Both the position numbers and the translations under genes were made by a program. The notes beneath the pieces were generated by a model that did no database searches, was not told where the DNA came from, and was given only the letters and a program-made list of their open reading frames with translations. Below, in pieces: positions 1-8,688 of a stretch of DNA of 20,658 nt. Position 1 is the stretch's first letter, and the number at the start of each line of letters is the position of its first letter. This DNA is from Didymodactylos carnosus (taxonomy: Eukaryota; Rotifera; Eurotatoria; Philodinida; Philodinidae): NCBI GenBank assembly GCA_905250885.1, contig CAJNOQ010003319.1, positions 1-20,658 on the forward strand, read 5' to 3'.

Positions 1-163
1 TTTTCCAAAAAATAAATCGAAATATAGCTAGCGGCGTTTTAATCATAACTTTTTAAGGATAGATTTTCTAGAGTCCCTAGAGATCTCAAAATGCAGAAAA
101 GAGTTGAAAATTTAATTTAAGACGTTTCCGAGCTGTCTACGATTTTTCGTTGCGAAGATTTTA

Positions 164-400
164 TAGGGACTCCCGTCACGGGATCCTGCCAGGACTCTCG
201 TGGGACATTTTTCAATTGTTTAGATTTTTCGGGATTTTACTGGGACTCTCGCGGGGTTTATCAAAAAGTCCTACGGGACTCCCGACGAGACCCCGTGGGA
301 CTTTTTTTCCGGGACTCCCGACGAGACCCCGTGGGACTTTTTTTCCGGGACTCCCGGTGAGTCTCGACTTTGACCGGGAGTCTCGACTAGGGAGTCGAAT
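164..400. repeat. GGGACTCCCG-word repeat with a 36-bp tandem array
   Basis: This GC-rich island in AT-rich DNA is built from variants of GGGACTCCCG, CGGGAGTCTCG and CCCGTGGGAC on both strands. Inside it a 36-bp unit (CGGGACTCCCGACGAGACCC followed by CGTGGGAC and a T-run) occurs twice exactly, at 274-309 and 310-345, and a third copy starts at 346 and breaks off. The left end TAGGGACTCCCG resembles the reverse complement of the right end near 370-388, so it may be a decayed MITE, but I found no convincing target-site duplication. The open frame through it (150-416) is a by-product of the repeat and not a gene. Confidence 0.7.
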
Positions 401-720
401 GAAAAGGAATATTTAGGTATTGCTGAGAACGGCTGTGAAAGTGCGAAATCAACCGACGTTAGGTTTATATATTCAATACTTCTATCCAAAGAAGGGAATA
501 ATTAAGCAAGAGAAATCACTAAACACTTTATAACCCAAGAAAACCTTTTCGAACTAAAGCGAGTACCGACTACACTACAAAAGAAAATATAATGCTCATA
601 TCCATGTATATCCAAAAAAGGACTATCCGTCGTGGGTCTGGTAGAATGATTCAGAAAGTCAAGCTAAAACTCGAGTACACTCATACAATCAAAAAATCTA
701 ACTATAACTCACTAAAGTTT

Positions 721-800
721 CTGTAAGAAATCAAGCCTTTTCTCTTGACAATCATAGTGTAAAATAAGTCAAAGCTGGAAGAAAGACAACATATACTAAC
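721..800 (-). other. possible 3' UTR intron of the Nanos-like gene
   Basis: Just after the Nanos-like stop codon the minus strand reads ACAG then GTTAGTATATG, a good splice donor at 800. An acceptor TTTCTTACAG ends at 721, giving an 80-nt intron of a size normal for this window. Because the in-frame TAA lies before the donor, the intron would be in the 3' UTR. It could instead mark an alternative transcript end. No reading frame downstream supplies the missing part of the second zinc knuckle. Confidence 0.3.
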
Positions 801-804
801 CTGT

Positions 805-1467
805 TTAGGTATTTTTCATATAATATTCTAAAAATAATTTTGATCCACCACTATCGGTTTGTCGTCCATCCATATCTTCATCATCATCGATTATATCATT
901 TGAACGACTACTAATATTAATATCCAATTGTTTTGCTCGTTGACACATCGGGCATGTGCAAAATTTTAATAATGGACAAACTAGCTTTCCATTTTCATCA
1001 TATGTATCATGTGATGTATATAAACATTCTGGTTGATGATGATTTTTACAATAATAACAGAGCGTAGGTTGACCATTAATTTGATTATTCAAAACATGAT
1101 TTAAATTACCATTATTAACCAATAAACTATTATTGTCAACCATTAAATTACCCATACCAAAATGATGATCGGCACCAAAACCACTATCACTACTGCTGGC
1201 CGGGGATGGTGATGATGTTGAATCACTTGATTTTCGTTCACCATGCTGTTGTATTGATGGTTGTTCATTAAAAAGAGCATTTTGAAAATAAGAATATGTA
1301 TTGTTATTCATCATAACATCTGTATCAAATTTGTAATTCATTGGATCATATTGAATTGTTTGATCGTTATAATAAGGATAATTAAATGATGTTGGAAATG
1401 TTAAAAGTTGAGATTGTAATTGTTTTATCATTAATTTACTTGTTGATGAACGTTTCACGTGATACAT
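805..1467 (-). CDS. nanos: Nanos-like zinc-finger translational repressor
   Basis: Intronless 220-codon frame. Nanos proteins bind RNA with Pumilio and recruit CCR4-NOT to repress maternal and germline mRNAs. The call rests on residues 137-175: C137-x2-C140-x12-H153-x10-C164 matches the first Nanos CCHC knuckle exactly, including the TSH and the D-x-x-G-x-x-x-CP spacing. C172-x2-C175 (CPMC) opens the second knuckle. The expected x7-His-x4-Cys is absent: positions 183 and 188 are Ile and Arg, and an acidic tail (DDDEDMD, about 194-200) follows. The N-terminal 135 residues are Asn/Ser-rich and look disordered, as is usual for the family. I chose the ATG at 1467 as the first in the frame; an upstream exon cannot be excluded. 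The gene points away from the CPEB pair. The identification is firm for the first knuckle, but whether the protein folds and acts as a normal Nanos is uncertain. Confidence 0.85.
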   Translation of the reverse strand: MYHVKRSSTSKLMIKQLQSQLLTFPTSFNYPYYNDQTIQYDPMNYKFDTDVMMNNNTYSYFQNALFNEQPSIQQHGERKSSDSTSSPSPASSSDSGFGADHHFGMGNLMVDNNSLLVNNGNLNHVLNNQINGQPTLCYYCKNHHQPECLYTSHDTYDENGKLVCPLLKFCTCPMCQRAKQLDINISSRSNDIIDDDEDMDGRQTDSGGSKLFLEYYMKNT

Positions 1468-2620
1468 ATTTTTTTATTTTAAAAGACAAATACGATAGTG
1501 CAAGAAGAAAAGAGACTAATGTATGGTTTTAAAAACTATAAAATAACGAATGAATGAATGAATGAAATGTGTCGATACTATATCTAGTTTAATAAATACC
1601 CATAACTCTCTTTTTTTCTTTCTCTCTCTCTCCTCTTTGCTTTCAACGATAACATGTGCTAAATTCTTTATTCGCAATAGATACAAAACTGTACATATAG
1701 ATGAGTATGTAAAGTACAAATAAATCGAGGCATTCAGACGAAACTATACCATCGACGTAAAACAGTATTTGTCTGAGAATATATTATGGGTTGAATTGTA
1801 CTTTGATTTAAAGGGACCATGGGATAATGATTATATCTTTCAAATGGACCTAAATTATTGATTCTGGGAATAAATAAACCTTCGTAAGGTGGCGGTACTA
1901 AATAACGAAATTTTCACTTTGACAGGATCGAGAATAGCTGCGAAGAATGTAGCCAATAGTTAATTGATCATGTGGACGACATTTAGATATCGAGGTATGT
2001 ATTTGACAAAATACAGTAAAAAGAATTAAAAGAAGAAAAAGAACTTTCAATTTTGAATAATACATAAGCGGACAGACAAAAAGAAAAAGTAGTTGAAAGA
2101 GGCAGAAAGAATCTCTTAAGTAACAAGTCAGAAAATGAGTTTAAAAACATTCAAGATTAGACTGTATTCTCAGACGATTAGTCTGTCTAAACTTTTCTGT
2201 CTCAGTAAAGTTACAAGTATTGTATTAACTTAATAAATAGGCCAAACGAACTAAAAGAATCATCCCACTAATGATTAAAAAAAAGTTTAGAGATAGTGTC
2301 TTATTTCAATAGTGTTTTCTCTCTTTTCGAAAGTAACGAAAGCATCATATTTGATAGCAGACAGATTCACAAGAGCATAGCATTAAAAAATTTATGCTTT
2401 TAGATTCGATGTTTCTCTAGTTTGGTTATGGCGCTTTTTTCCTATATTAGTTAAAAAAAATAGATTATATTCTACTGATCCCTTCTGTGTGTGTGAAATT
2501 GCTTTATTACTAAACTTAAATAACAGCAAGTAACTGGACCTAAGTCCCGGCTACTTTTCTTTTTTAAGATAGAATAAGTTTTTACAAGGTATCAACACAA
2601 TTTCTCAAATGATTTTTACT
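1468..2620. other. upstream flank of the Nanos-like gene, no gene seen
   Basis: AT-rich sequence with no supportable coding exon. It has a short GAAT microsatellite at about 1549-1566 and a pyrimidine tract (CT/TTTC) at about 1606-1640, which is purine-rich on the Nanos strand. The small open frame at 1516-1719 on the minus strand runs through these simple repeats and has no recognisable content. The Nanos promoter and 5' UTR presumably lie here, but I cannot place a start site. Confidence 0.5.
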
Positions 2621-2621
2621 G

Positions 2622-2930
2622 CTAAAAGAAAGCAAACAATCTGTCTAAGTAGCAGTCAGTTTTTGTGATCGATCTTTTGACGTAACGGCTTTGTCTATCA
2701 CGTTGTAGATATTTAATGAACGGTCTCCCATTATGCATTCTCAAATAGATTTGCATAGATTTTGTTTGAATGTAATTTTCAAATAATTCTGGTATAACAA
2801 TGTGAGCTTTATGGATGACGCGTCGAAGAAATAGTTTTGCTCTTTGCTCAATGGTTTTGAATTTTGGCGTCCTTTGTAATTCATCACTGATCTCCTCTTT
2901 TTGAATATGTTGTTCAGAAGGATGTTTCAT
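2622..2930 (-). pseudogene. unrecognised 102-residue frame, possibly a retrotransposon tail
   Basis: A basic, charged frame that I do not recognise with certainty. The stretch of about residues 20-55 (PKFKTIEQRAKLFLRRVI, then PELFENYI) has the flavour of the C-terminal tail found after the reverse transcriptase of some non-LTR retrotransposons, where an IxxRA motif and a run of basic residues recur. The frame starts within the left arm of the 2915-3077 foldback element, so its first residues are repeat-derived and its original 5' part is missing. It could equally be a chance frame or an isolated host exon. Confidence is low. Confidence 0.25.
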
Positions 2931-3077
2931 AAAAATTCTTAAGTGCTCGACTTAACTAAGTCTAGATTTAAGTCATACTTAACTCTCCGTTTTTTACACT
3001 TATGTGTTAATTTTGTACACTTAAGTCTAGACTTAGTTAAGTCGAGCACTTAAGAATTTTTAGAAAACATCCTCCAG
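2915..3077. repeat. foldback element with perfect 36-bp arms
   Basis: Positions 2931-2966 and 3026-3061 are perfect inverted copies (36 of 36). The similarity continues outward with a few mismatches to about 2915 and 3077, where the ends read CAGAAGGATGTTT and, on the other strand, CTGGAGGATGTTT. The arms reiterate CTTAAGT/ACTTAACTAAGT words. The loop of about 60 bp is AT-rich. The size and structure fit a short non-autonomous foldback DNA element. I see no target-site duplication. The right end touches the start of the next inverted-repeat element. Confidence 0.85.
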
Positions 3078-3496
3078 TAGAATTTAAAATTTTAATTTTC
3101 CTGGTGGAAATTAAAATCAACATATTCACTAACACGAAAACTCAATTAACCGACTTTAGAGCTCGAATTTTAGTTTTCTGAAAAGCGCACGCTGTTTATA
3201 GACATCAGGTGAAGATTATGAACAATGATCGGGAGTCCAAAAACAGTAACTTGTGAGTAGAATTTGACGTGTAAACGTTTTGTGATCTGTACTCTAATGT
3301 ACGGCTATATTTTAGTCGGATAGAGACTTTTGGATTTGCAGTCACTGTCCATAATCTTCACCTGATGTCGATAAACATCGTGCGCTTTTCAGAAAACTAA
3401 AATTCGAGCTCTAAAGTCGGTTAATTGAGTCTTCGTGTTAGTGAATATTTTGATTTTAATTTCCGCTAGGAAAAATTAAAATTTTAATTTCTTCTG
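3075..3496. repeat. inverted-repeat MITE with arms of about 150 bp
   Basis: Left arm about 3081-3236 and right arm about 3344-3490 are near-identical inverted copies. Landmarks shared by both arms include AACTAAAATTCGAGCTC, CACTAACACGAA and CATCAGGTGAAGATTATG. The central spacer of about 105 bp is unique. Candidate termini are CAGTAGAATTTAAAATTTTA and, on the opposite strand, CAGAAGAAATTAAAATTTTA. No coding capacity and no clear target-site duplication. Single-stranded DNA or a transcript through it would form a long hairpin. Confidence 0.85.
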
Positions 3497-4615
3497 CAAC
3501 CAGTATATCAATTTGCTTTTATATCAAATCTTTTGCAGTTCGGTCTGCTAAACAACTAACTTTTCCCATAAACAAACCGATTTGTTATATTTCCAATTTC
3601 AGTAATATTTCATTCTCGCGTGTTAAAAACCGTAGTTTTGGACTCGATCAGATCTTATATCAGATCTTTAACGTGTCAAATTCAAATACGATTCTTCATA
3701 TTCAAAACTACCTTTTGTACTTTTTATTAAAAATCAAAAAAGTATGTACATACCCCTTTGTTTAAGATCACTTGGTGCCACAACATTAATTTTTGGATGA
3801 AACAAGAGATTTCTCGTGGATTTTATATGCACTTGTATTTTACATTGAGGTGTGCTGGTGGAACAAGCATATTAAGACTCGTGGAAAGCTAGCGACAACA
3901 AACATTGACACGTTAAGTCTCCTCCATCGTTGTTTTATGCCATAACTCTGTTGACAACACATACTTCCATGCTGTGAATAAGTCAAGAATTGACAAACTA
4001 TTTATCTTCTATCTTTTTTCTATAGAAGCAAGACTAACTTGCAAAGAATTAGAAATAAAATCGTGGAAAAATACAAATCGTTTTGATTTCACATTTACCA
4101 TTGTAAATGTAACCGCTTCATGATGTGTATATATCTTATCGACGACACGAAAAATAGTCTTTGTACATAAATAAAACATACTGTAAAGAGGTTTAACTTG
4201 AATGTGATAACGTGATATAGTAACACAATAATAAATTCATTCCTGCTGATAAAACATTTACTGAAGCACGTGAAGTAAGTCTTAACGCATTTGAACTTGG
4301 CTTGTGTTTAGGCGAAAAAGCCTGCTTGTTAATGGTTGTTGACTTTAAGGCCCCCTCCCCCTCAGAAATCGATGATTTTCTTTAAAAAATCGAAATTGAG
4401 TTAATTGCTTAGTTAGGTACTCTGGAATCTTCTCTTTCAGAATCTGTGCTGCTTTCGACCAAAAAATTAGTTTTTGAGAGATTTTAAATTAAACCTTAGA
4501 TCTACTACTATGATCATCATCAGACTTGTTTAACGTTTTTCTTAGAACATAGTTTTGGCACAGCAAAAATGCTACTTCTTCTAGACGATTCATCGTAGAA
4601 CCTTTATTTTTTTTT
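3497..4615. other. AT-rich intergenic sequence, no gene seen
   Basis: No coding exon, RNA gene or clear transposon end could be supported here. A short direct repeat CAGATCTT appears twice at about 3650-3670, and a C-rich run (GGCCCCCTCCCCCTC) lies at about 4350. Confidence 0.4.
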
Positions 4616-4633
4616 ATTTTGAAGCTGAGACAT

Positions 4634-4800
4634 AAATCTAAAAATCTATGGAACAGAGTTTTGAATTTTGCTTCCTGTTCCGAGAAAACTGAAAAAACAC
4701 GATCTCAAATTTCAAAGTTTTTTCGGAATTTTGATTTGAAATTTGTGCTGAAAATGAACAAAAGTGACATTCAAAATCTGTTCCATAGATTTTTAGATTT
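4634..4800. repeat. foldback element, arms of about 32 bp
   Basis: The stretch at 4634-4666 (AAATCTAAAAATCTATGGAA, then CAGAGTTTTGAAT) returns inverted at 4769-4800 with one single-base indel. The interior holds further weak inverted matches (GAAAAAAC/GTTTTTTC). Small open frames on both strands across it (4619-4906 plus, 4638-4922 minus) mirror each other because of the hairpin and are not genes. Confidence 0.75.
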
Positions 4801-5063
4801 AAGTGTCTATTTTCATTTGGAAACCACCCACACCTTTGTACTTCGTCGGAAAAAGCTTTACCATTTTTTGCTGAGAGCCCCATTTTGTTCCTTGTGGCAA
4901 TGGTAACTTGGTAGTGCTTCAACCTTTTGAACTCAAATGTTTAGCATAGTCTAGTTAGATAGTAAGCAGTAATATACATAACTTTCATTAAGATCGCTTG
5001 TAGAACACCGTCCATTTATTGACGTCAGTTTTATGGCGGTCGATAGATGGCCCATCTCTATCT

Positions 5064-5978
5064 TCACCGCTTTTTCGAATCTGAGTTGCGTCCGAGTCAT
5101 GAGCCTTCGATTCCAGGTCCGAGTCCGAGTTGCATCAAAAATTGACTCGAGTCGTCTCGAGTCATTTTCTAGAGGAAAACTTCCTCCTGATTAATTTTTC
5201 CAAGAACAGTTTGCAGCTTACCTCTACTGTTTTAAGCATTCGTTTGTATTCATTCTGTTTAACGTTTGCTACGTGTTATCTTGTCTCTTTTTTTTGTAAC
5301 ATGGATCTAAAGGTGGGCACCATATAATTCAATTCACATAGAAAACGCTACTTTACTCAACAAGTTTAAATACACTTTTTGACAAATGTTTATTACATTT
5401 CAAATACGTCAACAAACTTAAATATTTCGATGTAAGCCGAGTACAATGAGGACACATTAAAAAACCGCTTTGGGAAAATATTCTTTCTATTGGCGCAGAT
5501 GTTGCCAGGACAGACGGAAACTTTTTAACAAGTTTGAGTAAAAGAAGATATTTATTTTGTTTTTGACTGACTCGAAAGGGACTCGAGTCAGTTGTAGACT
5601 CCTACGTCGCAAACTTTTCTGTTGCCCGGAGCCCGCAAAATTTTTCTTTAGCCCGAGCCCGTGAGCCCATAAATGGAGCCGTACAAAAAATTATTTTGTC
5701 CCGAAAAAGAGAACCACAGACTTCCCCGTATTGTTTACCCCGTATATTTAAGCCGACAAATAATACATCTTCTAGATTTGGATAAGGGACGTGATTTTTT
5801 CCTTTTGTCCCGAACCCGTAAATTCTTTTTTGTCTCGATTCCGTCTATCCCACAGGACAGGATAATGGGATGGGATTCGGACCCGCAGGAGTCTGGTCAG
5901 TTGATCAAGTTTATCGAGTCTCCCACCTCAAGTCTGAGTCATGGAAAAATGCGACTTGAGTTGACTCACCCATCTCTG
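5064..5978. repeat. GAGTC/GACTC-word element, probable non-autonomous transposon
   Basis: A region of about 0.9 kb packed at both ends with GAGTC, GACTCGAGTC and CCGAGTC words (about 5080-5165 and 5565-5965), with a middle part rich in GAGCCCG/CCCGTA words. An exact 8-bp match, CTCTATCT, sits at 5056-5063 and again at 5979-5986, which would fit a hAT-type target-site duplication. The right end read on the minus strand is CAGAGATGGGTGAGTC, a plausible hAT-like terminus. The left end is not a good inverted match, so the boundary is tentative. The open frame at 5673-6026 lies in the repeat and shows no protein family. Confidence 0.5.
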
Positions 5979-5986
5979 CTCTATCT

Positions 5987-6770
5987 AAAACAGTCCAACA
6001 CTAGAGAGCGTCCAAGTATCCAATAGTTGCATTGTCTCGAATCCAAAGAACTTCTTATTCAAGAATATCTGACTTAAATGTGATATTCAGCAGATCTTAT
6101 TCATTCGACAATCAATCTCATATCGTTAGTCTGAGATAGCTGGCTTTCACTGGCCTCACGTTTAAAAAACAATTTTTCATGATTAATTCACGAAGTAATT
6201 CAAAAAATGCTTTCTTGTTTTGAGATAAACGCTAATTACTTTTAATTAATTGTCGTCTCGATGCAGTTTATCACGATACCACTCGACTTAGATTAGGTAA
6301 AAGATCAGATATTCATCTGTAGCGTTTATTGTCACTGTCGGAGCAAATATGAGCAAAATTATGAAGAAAAAATAACACCATAAAATTCGGTTATATTTTC
6401 GTTATTACTTATATAAACGCATAAGAGCAAAGCAAAAAGATGAATGAAAGTAGAGGCATCAGATCTTATTTAAATCTTAATTAAGATCTGAAAGTGTAGG
6501 ATCTTCCATGATGGTAGTAAGATGATTTTAAGGAGCCCCTAAAGTTTTTCTTAAGATTTTTGTTGTATACTACCTACGTCCGCGAGTTTAAAACTTCTAA
6601 TTAGCATCGTGTAAAATTTCATAGGATTTCCTGCTTAACAAATCCTGTAAAATTTCATATTTTTTTTCTTGTGATTAGATCTTGTCATCCGAAGTCGCAA
6701 GGACATTCGAATAATATCTTTTAGTACTACCTTGCAAGGTGCTTGCTATACAAATTAATCGTATACAACT
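5987..6770. other. intergenic sequence, no gene seen
   Basis: AT-rich with no supportable exon. A short inverted repeat built on AGATCTTA (about 6459-6491, arms CAGATCTTA and TAAGATCTG) belongs to the same word class as the AGATCTT repeats elsewhere in the window. Confidence 0.4.
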
Positions 6771-6772
6771 TA

Positions 6773-7144
6773 CAGTGAGAACCTAAATTATTCATCCACC
6801 GTTTTTATTATCCGACCGCTGAATTTTTAGTTATACTTATAACTTCTGAGAACTGAGGATTTTCCGACAAATTGATGAATAGAAATGAAAAGAGAGTAAT
6901 ATTTAGCTGTTTTAAGCTACCAAATGTGCACCTTTACCTATGAAAAAAACGATACATTTTCAGTATTATCCACTTAAAACAGAAGTAAAACGAAAGTAAA
7001 ACGAAATTAAATGCTCACATGCTACGTACATGTAGACTAGATGATGTCCTCTACATGATGGGGAAAACCCAACCTCTCTAGCTTGTTCAATAGATCAAAC
7101 AGTGTCACACTATAGGGGTGGATGAATAATGTTGGTTCTCAATG
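6773..7144. repeat. Tc1/mariner-like MITE with TA target site
   Basis: The ends are inverted copies over about 28 bp: left CAGTGAGAACCTAAATTATT and on, right (minus strand) CATTGAGAACCAACATTATT and on, both ending in CATCCACC. The element is flanked by TA on each side (6771-6772 and 7145-7146), the target site of Tc1/mariner transposons, and the CAGTG start is typical of that superfamily. At 372 bp with no transposase it is non-autonomous. Its interior (about 6827-6950) recurs inverted at about 7820-7942. Confidence 0.7.
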
Positions 7145-7219
7145 TATAAGTCTAATGCTTTAGTAAAGATCTCTCTCATAAACTCTTCAAAAAATCCTTA
7201 TTCTCTTCATAATATTTGA

Positions 7220-7600
7220 TAATATAAGTAGTACCCAGAATCTTCAAGATCTTGTCTGGTCAAGTTTTTTAGCCGTACACTCTGTGCTCAGCTGATGTAT
7301 GCAGTTGAAGAAAGAAAATTATACGTTTTTTAATAGAAACGTTTCATATATACTATGTATATCGTAACAAAATTTATATAGTAAGACTGAGTCATCGCTT
7401 TTTGCAAGATCTTTTGACAAGAAATCGTATGATTTTGTAAGATTTTATGATAACAAATAAATATGAGTCAGTACTCTCACTGGTAAGATTTTTGTGAAGT
7501 CTTATTATTCCTAATAAACTTATGATAAAAAATTCGAAGATTTTATAAAAGTTTACACGATCTTGAAATAAAATCTGGGTAGATCATACGCAGTCAAATT
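7220..7600. repeat. AGATCTT/TAAGATTTT-word repeat, copy 1
   Basis: The segment repeatedly uses AAGATCTT, TAAGATTTT, GAAGATTTT and related words on both strands. The part at 7368-7480 matches the reverse complement of about 20297-20400, with an indel of about 11 nt. Shared landmarks include CAAAATTTAT, GAGTCATCG/AAGTCATCG and ACAAGAAATCGTATGAT. It is therefore a dispersed repeat family. No coding content; element ends not resolved. Confidence 0.6.
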
Positions 7601-7819
7601 TTATGATTACATATTTTTTTATGGAAAAACAGTTTCATTTTTAGAAAAAATCGTTAAAAAAATGTCGTCCCCGTCAATCCTAAGTGTCTCGGGTCAGCTC
7701 TGAGATCAAGTTTTCATTTACTAAATTCATTCATTCATTTCGTTTACCGGGTTAAAGTTTTTCTTGTGCTGTTTTACTTCGTCTGATTTAAATAAACTCC
7801 AATATTTCATATTCATCGT

Positions 7820-7942
7820 CTTTGCATAGGTAAAGGTGCACATTTGGTAGCTTAAAACAGCTAAATATTACTCTCTTTTCATTTCTATTCATCAGTTTAT
7901 CGGAAAATCCTCAGTTCTCAGAAGTTATGAATATAACTAAAG
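7820..7942. repeat. inverted partial copy of the 6773-7144 MITE interior
   Basis: Read on the minus strand, this stretch matches about 6827-6950 with few differences, running from TTCTGAGAACTGAGGATTTT through TTTAGCTGTTTTAAGCTACC to GGTGCAC-side sequence. It lacks the terminal repeats of the first copy: outside the shared block the sequences diverge. The two copies could pair as a long hairpin around the 0.9-kb spacer. Confidence 0.75.
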
Positions 7943-7945
7943 TCA

Positions 7946-8688
7946 CAGTACAACACCTAACTAAAACGAGATCCATTTGAATGCTAATTCTACTAAATCC
8001 AACAGTTTTTTAAACTATTGCTGATATCTTAGTAACGATGTTGTTTTACGACTATTCAAGAGCACTGGGTACGCACTAGAAACACGTACAAGTAAGACGA
8101 TTTATTCTCCATTACAAAATATTGTTGTCATACTGTAAGGGCTCTTCTAAATGCATAGGTCAGGTTGTATTTTGCGAGAAGCATTAAGATGATCTATTCG
8201 TTTTATAGCTTTGCTGCAAAAAGAAGAGAAAGATTCTTAGTGCTCAAAAATTCCGTCTCGATTAGAATAGAATTTAAATTTGCACTGCATTTAGAACTCG
8301 CATATTTCATCAGAGGTTTTGCTTACAGTAAATTTCTTTATAGGAGGATACTTCTGCAAAGTGGAAACCTTTTAGGTTGTTCTGGTTTTTCTTACATATG
8401 TTTTAATTCTTTTCTATCGACGCAACAGTAATTCACGTCATAAACTGCTCCTTAATATCCAGGCACTACGTCTTATGATGTAGTGCGATGACTAATTTCA
8501 CACAGAAAAAAAAGAGTTTTCTTACACGTGTTCTGTAGTAAAGATATGTACAACGAATAAAAAGTGAAACAAATTTCATTGATCAATATGGACTGCCTAT
8601 TTTCTTCAGTAGTGATCATTGCTTTATAAACATTTTTAGTCCTATTTTGTAACACTTTTATGAACTTTCGAGAAGCTAACTGATTGAA
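7946..8688. other. 5' flank of CPEB copy A, no exon seen
   Basis: Upstream sequence of the first CPEB gene. The open frame at 8165-8431 has no family features and no conserved counterpart upstream of copy B, so I do not call it. Promoter elements cannot be assigned by eye. Confidence 0.4.

Noticed and set aside
274-356. CRISPR-like array
   Set aside because: Units are directly contiguous with no spacers, and the genome is eukaryotic.
150-489. Frames with repeated Pro/Gly/Arg motifs on both strands
   Set aside because: The apparent peptide repeat is the 36-bp tandem DNA repeat translated.
1516-1719. 67-residue minus-strand frame upstream of Nanos
   Set aside because: It is driven by the GAAT and CT simple repeats, with no recognisable content.
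4619-4922. Overlapping plus- and minus-strand frames of about 95 residues
   Set aside because: They arise from an inverted repeat, which makes both strands read alike; neither shows a domain.
5673-6026. 117-residue open frame
   Set aside because: It falls within the GAGTC-word repeat, and its sequence follows the repeat words and matches no family.
8165-8431. 88-residue frame upstream of CPEB copy A
   Set aside because: Hydrophobic, no motif, no equivalent upstream of copy B, no convincing splice links.
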